From the NCBI GenBank assembly GCA_034927345.1, contig JAYFQE010000011.1:124001-188000 (forward strand): a stretch of 64,000 bases of DNA, given 5' to 3'. Position numbers and translations under genes: made by a program. Below the pieces are notes generated by a model. That model saw nothing but the letters and a program-made list of their open reading frames with translations, was not told the origin of the DNA and ran no database searches. Origin of the DNA: JAYFQE01 sp034927345. Its GTDB lineage: Bacteria; Bacillota; Clostridia; Saccharofermentanales; UBA5734. How positions within the stretch are numbered: position 1 is the stretch's first letter; the number at the start of each line of letters is the position of its first letter. This document shows, piece by piece, positions 34,703 through 43,755 of the stretch.

Positions 34703-34731
34703 ATTATCATATCACCGGGGAGATTTGTCAA
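34703..34731 (-). promoter_or_regulatory. Promoter of the T-box/paaK transcript
   Basis: Minus strand TTGACA (34731-34726), exactly 17 nt, GATAAT (34708-34703). The -35 overlaps the stop of the acyltransferase gene at 34728. No terminator follows that gene, so read-through from tex could also enter the T-box. Confidence 0.82.
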
Positions 34732-35999
34732 GAAGAGCGCCGAAACAAAATGTGAATGGCGTTGGCCATCAGAATGACCGCCTGTCCTTCCTGAAAAACG
34801 AAGCGGCAAATCTGGTTGTCAACCATGATTTCGAATTGCCGTCCATAGTCGGCATCAATACCGTTTTTATTCTGGATGGGGATCCTCATGGCCGGAGCGG
34901 CTGTCTGGCCGCTTTCCGGTTGGGGCAGAAAAAACAGGCCGCTGCTGTCCAAAGACAGGACGCCAGATTGACGGTTTGTTATATCGCCGTCATCAGAAAG
35001 GATTTCCAGCCGCACCGGAAAAGACTGCTTGAAGCTGCTGTCCCGCATCATCAGGTATAACTGCTCCATCTGCCAGCGCTGCCAGAAATCCGGATCCGGC
35101 CAGACGGCGCCCTCCTTTTTTTTATCTGACGGCTGATAACGCTTTAAATCCCGCCGGCTCATTCTGGCCGGCCTGATCAGGCCGAACCGGTCGACCAAGC
35201 CCCGATTGCCGCAATAGCGGCAGACAATATGCCGGCCTGACGAGGTCATGGCCAAAGTGCGGCCGCAGGCCGGACATTGATGGCAAATCTGGTGAAGGCC
35301 GCTGGCCGGAGCCCGGGACAAGTAAAGATGCCGTCGCGTGTTTTGCCAGGCATAATCCTGAAAAGCCAGGTTTTTAACGACCCGTGCCTGTAGTTCGTCC
35401 ACATCCAGCCGCTGTGTTTCTTCACGAGTGAAAAGCAGTTGGATCCGGGCTTCCACACGGCCAAAACGGGGACCGCATAAGGACCAGCGCGGCCAGGCCA
35501 GATAGGCGCCCTGTTCGATCACGCTGACAACCGGGCAGTTTGCCTTATGAATCAGCTTGGCAATCGCTTCATCGATGGGTAAAGCGCTGCCCGTCATGGA
35601 ACGCTGTCCCTCCGGATAAATACCCAGAATGCCTCCGGAACGCAAAACCAGCAGCATTTGTTTCAAAGCGCGTGAATCGGTACGGAACTGCACCTTGGGA
35701 ATGGCACGCAGCAGCTCCAGAATGGCGCGCGGCAGCCGGCGGCGAAAAAAATGCCGGGTAGCCAGAAAATGGATTCTCTTTGGAAATAGTGCCGCGGCCA
35801 TAATCAGCGGGTCCAGAAATGACGCATGATTGCCCAAAACGATCAGTGGTCCGGATAACTGCCGTACAGCAGGATCACGCCGCAGGCGCAAGCCAAACAA
35901 CAGACGGAGAAGCATCCCGGCCAATACAGTCAAAGGCCAATACAACCAGCCGGCCGGCGCCTGATAGCGGTCCGGTTTGCGAATCTGACGCTCAGCCAC
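34728..35999 (-). CDS. PlsC-type acyltransferase with C-terminal zinc ribbon
   Basis: 423 residues. The N-terminal half is a membrane-associated glycerolipid acyltransferase: a hydrophobic segment at about 15-38, VLGNHASFLDPL (the catalytic HX4D) and GIYPEGQRSMTG. The usual enzymes stop near residue 240; here a zinc ribbon follows (CHQCPACG at about 245, CRYCG at about 265), then a domain of some 150 residues that I do not recognise. Likely role: acyl transfer to 1-acyl-glycerol-3-phosphate, with an added binding module. It starts 3 nt after tex. Confidence 0.8.
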   Translation of the reverse strand: MAERQIRKPDRYQAPAGWLYWPLTVLAGMLLRLLFGLRLRRDPAVRQLSGPLIVLGNHASFLDPLIMAAALFPKRIHFLATRHFFRRRLPRAILELLRAIPKVQFRTDSRALKQMLLVLRSGGILGIYPEGQRSMTGSALPIDEAIAKLIHKANCPVVSVIEQGAYLAWPRWSLCGPRFGRVEARIQLLFTREETQRLDVDELQARVVKNLAFQDYAWQNTRRHLYLSRAPASGLHQICHQCPACGRTLAMTSSGRHIVCRYCGNRGLVDRFGLIRPARMSRRDLKRYQPSDKKKEGAVWPDPDFWQRWQMEQLYLMMRDSSFKQSFPVRLEILSDDGDITNRQSGVLSLDSSGLFFLPQPESGQTAAPAMRIPIQNKNGIDADYGRQFEIMVDNQICRFVFQEGQAVILMANAIHILFRRSS

Positions 36000-36002
36000 C
36001 CG

Positions 36003-38153
36003 TCATTCCTCCCGCGCAGCCGGCTGGATCAGATCTTTCATGGTCAGAGAAATCCTTTTCCGAACCGGATCGACTTGCAGGATCCGGACTGCCACAGGTT
36101 GTCCGACCCGGACCAGAGACAGCGGGTTACGGATATACTGATCTGACATTTCAGAAACATGCACCAATCCGTCCTGGTGGACGCCGATATCGACAAAGGC
36201 GCCGAAGTCTGCGACATTACGGACAACGCCCTGCAAAACCATGCCGGGACGCAGATCCTTCAGCTCCAGAACATCCTGCCGCATGGTTGGCTGCGGCAGA
36301 TCGTCACGCGGATCACGCCCGGGCTTTTCCAAAGCAGCGAGAATATCCATGAAGGTCAATTCCCCCAGGCCGAGGCTCTGAGCCAGGGCAGCGCAGTCCT
36401 GTTTGCGCGCGGCGGCAGCCAGCGCCGGCGAAGGCGGCAGTTTAAGCATACGGCTCAATTGGTAAACAGGGTCATAAGATTCCGGGTGAACCGGCGTATT
36501 GTCAAGAAGCTCGGCGGCGCCGGGAATACGTAAAAAGCCCGCGCATTGTTCAAAAGCGCGCGGTCCGAGCTGCGGAACCAGGTGAAGGTTTTTCCGGGCG
36601 CTGAAAGGGCCGTTCCGGTCGCGCCAGGCAACGATGTTGCGCGCAGTAGCGGCGCTTAGTCCCGAAACATAAGATAATAAAGACGGCGAAGCTGTATTCA
36701 AGTCAACGCCGACTTGGTTGACACAGTCTTCAACAACGCCCCGCAGGGAATCATCCAGATGGCGGTTGTTCAGATCATGTTGATACTGGCCGACACCGAT
36801 GGACCGCGGTTCAATCTTGACCAATTCGGCCAGGGGGTCCTGAAGGCGGCGGGCAATAGATACCGCGCTGCGCAGCGACACGTCATATTCCGGGAATTCC
36901 TCCGCGCCCAGTTTCGACGCCGAATAAACGCTGGCGCCAGCCTCGCTGACCATCAGATAACGTAAAGGCAGCTGTTCCTCGCGAATCAGGCTGCTGATAA
37001 ACAATTCTGCTTCTCTGGACGCCGTACCGTTGCCGATCGCCGCCAGATCAACCTGATGCTGCCGCACCAGCCGGCTGACAATTTCCCCGGCTTCTTTTAT
37101 CTTATTATGCGGCGGCGTCGGATAAATGACGCCGGTATCCAGGACGCGTCCGGTCGCATCAACCACGGCCAGCTTGCAGCCGGTCCGATAGCCGGGATCC
37201 AGCCCCAGAACCCGCCGTCCGCGAATCGGCGGCTGCAGCAACAGGCTGCGCAAATTGGCGGCAAAAACATGGATCGCCTGTATTTCCGCCTTTTCCGTCA
37301 GTTCATTGCGGATTTCGGTTTCCAAAGACGGCTGCAGCAGCCTTTTCCAGGCATCTTCGGCCACCTGGGCCAGCAGGGACGCAGCGGCGGATTCATGCTG
37401 GATCAATCGTCCTCTGAGAATAGAAACCGGCAAATCAGGCGACAGGGTAATCTTTACTGAAAGAAATTTTTCCCGTTCGCCGCGGTTGATCGCCAGAATG
37501 CGGTGGCCGGCAATCCGGGAAACCGATTCGGAAAATTGATAATAGGGTTCGTAGACCGTTACTTCTTCGGTTTTCCCTTTGGTTTCCAATACGCCTTCCT
37601 GGCAGATCAGCATCCGCAAGCGGCGCCGCACCCATGCATCGTCGGCAATCTGTTCGGCCAGAATATCCTGGGCGCCGGCTATGGCCGCTGCAAAATCAAT
37701 AAGATCCGGATTTTTATGAACCAGCGTATCGGCTAAAAGGTGTAAAGCAGCTTCGTCCGCCGGCTGTGCCAGAAGCAGATCCGCAAGAGGCTGCAAACCG
37801 CGTTCACGGGCGATCGAAGCCCGTGTCCGGCGCTTGGGCCGGTAAGGACGGTACAAGTCGTCGATTTCAGTCAGGGTACGGGCCTGGCCGATGGCTGCCG
37901 CCAGTTCTGCCGTAAGCTGACCTTGCGCTTCAACCAGGCGGCACACCTCAGTCTGCCGCTCCTGTAAAGCCCGCAAAGCCTGGAGACGGTCCGCTAATTC
38001 GCGCAGAAGCTGGTCATCCAGATTGCCGGTCGCTTCTTTGCGATAACGGGCGATAAACGGAATCGTATTGCCGGCGTCAATCAGCTGCATAACCTGATCG
38101 ACCTGCCAGGCCTGTAAATTAAATTCTCTCTGCAATTGTTCCTGAACAGACAT
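36003..38153 (-). CDS. tex: Tex family RNA-binding protein
   Basis: Tex proteins bind nucleic acid and associate with transcription complexes. The 716 residues show the Tex order: an N-terminal helical domain with AGNTIPFIARYRKEATGNLD, an YqgF-like RNase H fold around residue 320 (VLGLDPGYRTGCKLAVVD), helix-hairpin-helix motifs (LLSYVSGLSAATARNIVAWR), and a C-terminal S1 domain (VADFGAFVDIGVHQDGLVHV). The ATG at 38153 has GGGGAG 5 nt upstream, so I preferred it to the ATG at 38171. Confidence 0.95.
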   Translation of the reverse strand: MSVQEQLQREFNLQAWQVDQVMQLIDAGNTIPFIARYRKEATGNLDDQLLRELADRLQALRALQERQTEVCRLVEAQGQLTAELAAAIGQARTLTEIDDLYRPYRPKRRTRASIARERGLQPLADLLLAQPADEAALHLLADTLVHKNPDLIDFAAAIAGAQDILAEQIADDAWVRRRLRMLICQEGVLETKGKTEEVTVYEPYYQFSESVSRIAGHRILAINRGEREKFLSVKITLSPDLPVSILRGRLIQHESAAASLLAQVAEDAWKRLLQPSLETEIRNELTEKAEIQAIHVFAANLRSLLLQPPIRGRRVLGLDPGYRTGCKLAVVDATGRVLDTGVIYPTPPHNKIKEAGEIVSRLVRQHQVDLAAIGNGTASREAELFISSLIREEQLPLRYLMVSEAGASVYSASKLGAEEFPEYDVSLRSAVSIARRLQDPLAELVKIEPRSIGVGQYQHDLNNRHLDDSLRGVVEDCVNQVGVDLNTASPSLLSYVSGLSAATARNIVAWRDRNGPFSARKNLHLVPQLGPRAFEQCAGFLRIPGAAELLDNTPVHPESYDPVYQLSRMLKLPPSPALAAAARKQDCAALAQSLGLGELTFMDILAALEKPGRDPRDDLPQPTMRQDVLELKDLRPGMVLQGVVRNVADFGAFVDIGVHQDGLVHVSEMSDQYIRNPLSLVRVGQPVAVRILQVDPVRKRISLTMKDLIQPAAREE

Positions 38154-38198
38154 GGAATCTCCCCGATTCATAAATTTCTTTTCGGCTCAAAAGGCCTG

Positions 38199-38218
38199 AT
38201 ACCAAAGAAATTCGGTAT
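38199..38218. promoter_or_regulatory. Imperfect palindrome between tex and the zinc-ribbon gene
   Basis: ATACCAAAGAAATTCGGTAT has ATACC-AA and TT-GGTAT as inverted arms with one mismatch per arm. It lies in the 130-nt divergent region, 46 nt before the tex start and 8 nt before a TATAAT (38226-38231) that could serve the plus-strand gene. Confidence 0.35.
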
Positions 38219-38287
38219 TTAGTCATATAATGATAACATATCTGGATTATTATGGAGTAGATTAAACCCTCGGAGGTGTACCCCGAT

Positions 38288-39259
38288 ATGGCCCGTTATT
38301 GTTTTTATTGCGGCCGTCAGTTGAATCCCGGTGAAAAATGCGGGTGCCGGGCGGCCGGCGGAACAAACCCCGACCAGCAAACGCAGCAAACGCAACAAAC
38401 ACAGCAAACCAAGCAAACAACATCGAATCAGGGCAAACAGAACCATACGGCCGGCCAAAAATCAAACCCGGCTCATGCAAAATGGTATCAGCGTCTGGTT
38501 CAGTTTTTCAATCCCTTCAGCAGCCGCGGCAAGGGCAGTCCGGCTCATTCGGCCCGTTCAACCGGACCGAAGAAGCAACAAAACCGGACCCGCCGTCCCA
38601 TCCAGCCGATCCGGTTCAATCGCCAAACGCTTTTTACAGCCTTGCGGCAAGCCGGCCAGTACTTTATCCGACCGGCGGACCGCATCCGTATGGCAGTGTC
38701 CTCCGGCAGCAACCTCTCCGTGCTGGTTATTTTAATCGTCAAGGGTGTTCTGGGCGGCATATTCATGTTGATGGCTGTTCGTCAGCCGCATCTTCAGGCG
38801 ATACTGTCGTTAAATATCGCCACCATCAACAGCGGCTGGAATTTTGGCAGCCAATTGTTCCTTTTCATCCAGGGATTCGGCATCGATCTGGCAGCCAATC
38901 TTCTTCTGGTATTGCTTTATTATCTGGTTCTGCGCTACGTTTTCCGCCGCCCGGCCGGATTTCGGCAGCTGCTGTGCGGCTTGAGCCCGGCCTTTCTGTA
39001 CTTATCCATCTTCATGCTGGGCGGACTGATGACCTTGGCCGGGTCGCTGTTCAGCGCCCTGCTGATGCTGGCGGCCGGTTTTGCTTTTTCAACCGTGGCC
39101 CAGTATCTCGCGATCCGGCAAATGACCGGTTTCGATGATAACCGGAACTTTATTCTGACCGGTTTTGTCCTGTTGATCTATTCCAGCGTTTTGTCTCTGC
39201 TGCTCAACCTGTCGCTGCCGGTTTTGAACGCGCTGCTTGATCAGTCCGCCGTCATCTGA
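38288..39259 (+). CDS. Zinc-ribbon membrane protein (Yip1-like)
   Basis: 323 residues. The first 20 hold a CFYCGRQLNPGEKCGC zinc ribbon. A low-complexity Gln/Thr tract (QQTQQTQQTQQTKQTT) encoded by 9-nt repeats follows, then a basic linker to about residue 125, then five TM helices that resemble the Yip1/YIP1-like fold. The function is not known; such proteins are often called zinc-ribbon Yip1 proteins. The ATG at 38288 follows GGAGGTG; the GTG 12 nt earlier overlaps that site. It converges on the CpXC gene with a 7-nt gap. Confidence 0.72.
   Translation: MARYCFYCGRQLNPGEKCGCRAAGGTNPDQQTQQTQQTQQTKQTTSNQGKQNHTAGQKSNPAHAKWYQRLVQFFNPFSSRGKGSPAHSARSTGPKKQQNRTRRPIQPIRFNRQTLFTALRQAGQYFIRPADRIRMAVSSGSNLSVLVILIVKGVLGGIFMLMAVRQPHLQAILSLNIATINSGWNFGSQLFLFIQGFGIDLAANLLLVLLYYLVLRYVFRRPAGFRQLLCGLSPAFLYLSIFMLGGLMTLAGSLFSALLMLAAGFAFSTVAQYLAIRQMTGFDDNRNFILTGFVLLIYSSVLSLLLNLSLPVLNALLDQSAVI
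38375..38419 (+). repeat. Five tandem 9-bp units encoding a Gln/Thr tract
   Basis: CAGCAAACG occurs twice exactly and is followed by three variants (CAACAAACA, CAGCAAACC, AAGCAAACA). It is in frame, so changes in copy number would lengthen or shorten the linker by three residues. Confidence 0.85.
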
Positions 39260-39266
39260 TGATCGG

Positions 39267-39980
39267 TTACGGCTCCGCAGCCAAACGGTGAAGCCACTCG
39301 GCGGCATAATCGCCACCTATGGTCTGCCATCTTGCCGTGTTGTCTTCCAGTCTGCCGGCAAGAAGCTGTTCCGTATTCAGATATGCCGTGCTGTCCAGGT
39401 CGAAGCTTAGCCATTGTTCATCCTGATCAAGCGCCATAAACCGTAAAATATGGTCATCGGCCGTTAAAAAATACAGTGTTTTAAACGGGCGGACATCATC
39501 TTCCATACCCGGCTCCGGATGATCTTCCGATTCGTCGCCCTGGCCGGAGCCGGCGTTCACGGCATTCGCCGCCTGCTGGCGAAGAACGGCCAGTTTAACC
39601 AGTTCCATAATACGGTCGTCGCAGCAATGATCGGACAGATGAATTTTCTCGATCAGCTGATTATAGTCGGCCGCTAAACGCAAGGTCCAGCCGGCCGGAG
39701 CCGGCAGGGCCGCCTGACGGCCCTGGATATCGGCTGCCGGCAGCCCGGCATGGCAGTAGATCATCAGCCGGCGGGACGGCTCAAGATAAAGGAGCGGATG
39801 CTGCAGAATGAAAGTATGGCCGCAATTGCTGCAGACTTGTTGGTGAACCTGCTTGCGCAGGAGACGGTCCTTTAAATCCGGGTCGCTGTCGCCATTGATG
39901 ACATTCCAGAAAGTTGCCGGTTCTTCGTTCAGGCAAACCGGACATTCCGTGAGCTTCTTTTCAAAACTTGATTCATCCAT
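39267..39980 (-). CDS. CpXC domain protein
   Basis: 237 residues with a CpXC-type zinc module at about 10-75: CPVCLNEEPATFWNVINGDS then DPDLKDRLL and CSNCGHTFILQHPLLYLEP. Four cysteines in two CxxC pairs would bind zinc. The function of this family is not established. The C-terminal part (residues 120-237) is acidic and not recognised. The ATG at 39980 has a GGGGAGA site and overlaps the clpC stop by 8 nt, so it belongs to the ctsR-clpC operon and would share its heat-shock control. Confidence 0.75.
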   Translation of the reverse strand: MDESSFEKKLTECPVCLNEEPATFWNVINGDSDPDLKDRLLRKQVHQQVCSNCGHTFILQHPLLYLEPSRRLMIYCHAGLPAADIQGRQAALPAPAGWTLRLAADYNQLIEKIHLSDHCCDDRIMELVKLAVLRQQAANAVNAGSGQGDESEDHPEPGMEDDVRPFKTLYFLTADDHILRFMALDQDEQWLSFDLDSTAYLNTEQLLAGRLEDNTARWQTIGGDYAAEWLHRLAAEP

Positions 39981-42639
39981 GCTCTTTCTCCCCGCCGGTT
40001 TCACCGGTCGCAGAAGCCTGTGCTTCTTCCGGTTTTGCTGCCACGGACAGCTTTTTGCTCACCGTCATCGCGCCGTCGGCAACGTCAAAATAGGCTATAT
40101 CGCCGGTTGCTATCAGACCGTCAAGCATGGCTTCCGAAAAGCGGTCTTCGATCTGAGCCTGAATCACGCGGCGCAGCGGCCGGGCGCCATACATGGGGTC
40201 ATACCCCTTTTCCGCCAGAAAATTCTTGGCCGCCTCGCTGATTTCCAGAGTCATTCCCAGGTCGGCAACCCGCTTACGCAGGGTGTTGAGCATAATATCG
40301 ACGATACGCAAGATCGACGAACGGCCCAACATGCGGAAAAAGATGATTTCGTCGACACGGTTGATAAATTCCGGATTGAAGGTTTTTTTCAACTCGTCAA
40401 TAACCAGCTGCCGCGCTTCCTCATAAGTTTTGCCGCCATACATGCGTTCGAGGTCGCCGTTGACATCGTTTTTTCCGGCCGCAGATGTTCCGATTTCAAA
40501 ACCGATTTTCCGGCCGGCAGGTCCGGTCAGCATGCGGGCACCGATGTTCGAGGTCATGATCAGGATGGTGTTGCGGAAATTGATCGTCCGTCCCTGTCCG
40601 TCTGTCAAACGGCCATCCTCCAGGATTTGCAGCAAAGCGTTGAAAACATCCGGATGGGCCTTTTCGATTTCATCGAAGAGGACTACGGCATAAGGCCGGC
40701 GGCGGACTTTTTCTGTCAGCTGGCCGCCCTCTTCATAACCGACGTAACCGGGCGGTGATCCGATCAGTTTGGATACGTCAAATTTCTCCATGTACTCCGA
40801 CATGTCGATCCGGATCATGGCGTTTTCATTGCCAAACATAACCTCGGCCAGTGCGCGGGCCAGTTCTGTTTTGCCAACGCCGGTCGTACCGAGAAATATG
40901 AAGGATCCGGTGGGCCGTTTCGGGTCTTTTAAGCCCAGGCGGCCGCGGCGGATTGCTTTTGCAACGGCGTGAACCGCTTCATCCTGACCGATAACCCGTT
41001 TCTGGATTTCTTGCTCCAGGTTGCGCAGGCGTTCATTGTCGGTTTCTGTTAATTTGCGGACCGGGATGCCGGTCCAGCTGGCAACGATGTCGGCAATACC
41101 ATCAGCTGTCAGAATTTGCTTTTCACCGCTGTTTTGCCATTCTTCTTTAGTTTTAGCCAGCTGCGCCGTCAGATTTTGCTCTTGCTGCCGCAGTTCAGCG
41201 GCTTCTTCAAATTTCTCCTGATCCGCGGCCGTCTTTTTCCGGGCAACCAGATCATCGATCTGCTGCTGCAATTCGCGAACCGAAGCCGGCTCGCTTACTT
41301 TGGCTAAACGGATTTTCGAAGCAGCTTCATCAACCAGATCGATCGCCTTGTCCGGTAAAAACCGATCCGATATATAGCGGGTTGAAAGGTAAACCGCAGC
41401 GTCGATAGCCTCATCGGTGATTTGCACCTGGTGATGTTTCTCATATTTGCTGCGCAAACCTTTCAGGATCATGACCGCTTCTTCAGGCGAAGGTTCGCCT
41501 ACCGTGACAGGTTGGAACCGGCGTTCCAGAGCGGCGTCTTTCTCGATATGTTTACGGTATTCATCCAACGTGGTGGCGCCGATCACCTGCAGATCGCCGC
41601 GGGCCAGCAGCGGTTTGAGAATATTGGCGGCATCCATGGCGCCTTCCGCGCTTCCGGCGCCGATGATGGTGTGCAGTTCATCAATGAACAAAATGATGTT
41701 GCCGGCTTTGGCCGCTTCATCAAGGCCTTTTTTCAAGCGTTCTTCGAATTCGCCCCTGTATTTGGAACCGGCCAGCATACCGGCCATATCCAAAGAAACC
41801 AGCCGCTTATTGCGCAAGAGTTCCGGGATATCGTCACTGATAATCTTTTGCGCGAGGCCTTCGGCGATGGCGGTCTTGCCGACGCCGGGCTCGCCGATCA
41901 GGCAGGGATTGTTCTTTTTACGCCGGCACAGGATTTGCATGACCCTTTTCATTTCTTCATCGCGGCCGATGATGGGATCAAATTTCTGCTCACGGGCGGC
42001 GGTGGTCAGATCACGGCTGAACTTATCCAGGGTAGGCGTATTGGACTTGCCGCTTCCTTTGCCCGTCTTTTCGGATTTACCGTCTCTTGCGTTCAGGCCG
42101 CGGTTAATCTCGGCGATATCCGGATCCTGAGCGCCGGAATCATCAGTTTCTTCGCCTTCATTCTCAGCGCCGGGCTGCTGGCTGGCCAGATTCTGCGCCA
42201 GCTGATTATAGATCAGGCGCGGATCGGTGCCCGTGGCCTTGATGATCCTCATGGCGACGCTGTCGCCTTCACGGATGATGCCCATCAGCAGATGCTCCGG
42301 GTCAATGACATCCAGCTGACGCATCCGCGCTTCATAAGCGGCCAGTTCAACCACCCGCTTGGTCCGGGGTGTAAACATGCTCATCACTTTTTCCGCATCC
42401 AGGTTTTCTTCCGGCGGCTGTTCTTCCGGTTCTTTCGAATTCATCTGACTGATCACACTCTGGACTTTATCCAGGCTGAGATCAGCTGTTTGCAGAGCAT
42501 CATAAGCCAGGCCCTGCCCTTCGGCTAAAATGCCGGCCAGCAGATGCTCCGTGCCAATATAGGCCAGTTGATAGGAGCGGGTCAGTTGATAAGCAACTCC
42601 CAGGACACCGCCGGTTCTTTCAGAAAATCTCATCATCAT
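39973..42639 (-). CDS. clpC: ClpC, AAA+ unfoldase of the Clp protease
   Basis: ClpC unfolds substrates, including proteins marked with phosphoarginine by McsB, and feeds them to ClpP. The 888 residues contain the N-terminal Clp repeat domain (residues 1-150), first AAA+ module with GEPGVGKTAIAEGLAQKI and LFIDELHTIIGAGS, a coiled middle domain with a UVR-like stretch (QEKFEEAAELRQQEQNL), and a second AAA+ module with GTTGVGKTELARALAEVM and VLFDEIEKAHPDV. The first of three consecutive ATGs (42639) is 6 nt from GGAGGTG. Confidence 0.97.
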   Translation of the reverse strand: MMMRFSERTGGVLGVAYQLTRSYQLAYIGTEHLLAGILAEGQGLAYDALQTADLSLDKVQSVISQMNSKEPEEQPPEENLDAEKVMSMFTPRTKRVVELAAYEARMRQLDVIDPEHLLMGIIREGDSVAMRIIKATGTDPRLIYNQLAQNLASQQPGAENEGEETDDSGAQDPDIAEINRGLNARDGKSEKTGKGSGKSNTPTLDKFSRDLTTAAREQKFDPIIGRDEEMKRVMQILCRRKKNNPCLIGEPGVGKTAIAEGLAQKIISDDIPELLRNKRLVSLDMAGMLAGSKYRGEFEERLKKGLDEAAKAGNIILFIDELHTIIGAGSAEGAMDAANILKPLLARGDLQVIGATTLDEYRKHIEKDAALERRFQPVTVGEPSPEEAVMILKGLRSKYEKHHQVQITDEAIDAAVYLSTRYISDRFLPDKAIDLVDEAASKIRLAKVSEPASVRELQQQIDDLVARKKTAADQEKFEEAAELRQQEQNLTAQLAKTKEEWQNSGEKQILTADGIADIVASWTGIPVRKLTETDNERLRNLEQEIQKRVIGQDEAVHAVAKAIRRGRLGLKDPKRPTGSFIFLGTTGVGKTELARALAEVMFGNENAMIRIDMSEYMEKFDVSKLIGSPPGYVGYEEGGQLTEKVRRRPYAVVLFDEIEKAHPDVFNALLQILEDGRLTDGQGRTINFRNTILIMTSNIGARMLTGPAGRKIGFEIGTSAAGKNDVNGDLERMYGGKTYEEARQLVIDELKKTFNPEFINRVDEIIFFRMLGRSSILRIVDIMLNTLRKRVADLGMTLEISEAAKNFLAEKGYDPMYGARPLRRVIQAQIEDRFSEAMLDGLIATGDIAYFDVADGAMTVSKKLSVAAKPEEAQASATGETGGEKEHG

Positions 42640-42723
42640 GGTTAACACCTCCATGTTATCCTTTATATTCGATCATCAATCATGATCATTTCTAGGGTTC
42701 GGGTTCATCATTAAATGGGCAGA

Positions 42724-43755
42724 TTATTGTTTCTTCGGCAGCAGATCGCGGATAACCGCAGCTCTTGCGCCGTCCCGTTCTTCCGGCGTCATGGCGCGGC
42801 CGTGAGCTTTCTGGATCGATGCCGGGCCGATGGCGTTCTGGATCCGGTTGATATCTGTTTCGTGAAGATCACGCAGCAAACCCAGCGAAACGCCCAAACG
42901 CAAATCCGACAACAGGCTGACCGCTTCATCGGTCTGGATCAGCCGGGCCTGACTGAGGATGCCGTAGGCGCGCATGATCCGGTCCTCCAGCGGCAGCGGC
43001 TGGCGCCGGTATAGTTCCCGCCGCACTTTGCGTTCCTGTTCGATCAGCTGTTGCAGCATCCGTTTCAAATCATTAATCAGATCCTCTTCCGAAATACCCA
43101 GGGTCAGCTGATTGGATATCTGGAGCAGGTTGCCCTGGCTCTTGCTGTGCTCGCCGTAATAACCCCGCACGGCAAAACCCAGCTTAGTCAATCCGTCGAT
43201 CGTATCTTTGATCCGCCCGCTCATATTAAGTCCCGGCAAATGCGCCATCACCGATGCCCGCATGCCGGTGCCCGTATTGGTAGGGCAGGCTGTTAAGAAA
43301 CCGTATTTTTCATTATAAGCCAGTGAAAGCGAATGCTCCAGAATCATGGCCGCCTGAGCTGCCGCCTCATACGCGGCTTCCAGATTCATGCCGGCCTGCA
43401 TCGATTGAATACGGATATGATCTTCTTCATTGATCATAATCGAGACCGATTCATCCCGGCTGATAATGGCCCGGTGCTGCTGGCCTTTTCTGGCCAGGTC
43501 GTCGCTGATCAGGCGTTTCTCAGCCAGTGACAGGCGATCTTCATCATTTAAAGTATCCAGATCCACCATAAGATAATTGCGTTTCCGTTCTTCATCGCCG
43601 CGGTAAAAAGCCTGGACAATCTCGTCGGCTGCCTGACGCGCTTGCTGACTGTCCATCCGATGGGGAAAAGGATAATGGTTCAAGTTTCTGGCCAGACGCA
43701 CCCGGCTGCTGACAATAACGTCGCTTTCCGGACCTTGATCAATATACCAGGTCAT
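42724..43755 (-). CDS. mcsB: McsB, protein arginine kinase
   Basis: McsB phosphorylates arginine residues, inactivating CtsR and tagging proteins for ClpCP. The 343-residue protein has the phosphagen-kinase-like fold: VSSRVRLARNLNHYPFP (residues 17-33), ISRDESVSIMINEEDHIRI, LTACPTNTGTGMRASVMAHL with the catalytic Cys loop, and NQLTLGISEEDLI. It overlaps mcsA by 4 nt (ATGA). Cellular place: cytoplasm, in complex with McsA. Confidence 0.96.
   Translation of the reverse strand: MTWYIDQGPESDVIVSSRVRLARNLNHYPFPHRMDSQQARQAADEIVQAFYRGDEERKRNYLMVDLDTLNDEDRLSLAEKRLISDDLARKGQQHRAIISRDESVSIMINEEDHIRIQSMQAGMNLEAAYEAAAQAAMILEHSLSLAYNEKYGFLTACPTNTGTGMRASVMAHLPGLNMSGRIKDTIDGLTKLGFAVRGYYGEHSKSQGNLLQISNQLTLGISEEDLINDLKRMLQQLIEQERKVRRELYRRQPLPLEDRIMRAYGILSQARLIQTDEAVSLLSDLRLGVSLGLLRDLHETDINRIQNAIGPASIQKAHGRAMTPEERDGARAAVIRDLLPKKQ

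Noticed and set aside
38375..38419. CRISPR-like array
   Set aside because: Units are 9 nt, directly adjacent and coding; no spacers.
41422..42528. 368-codon open frame opposite clpC
   Set aside because: It mirrors the clpC codons, lacks a ribosome site and encodes no recognisable domain.
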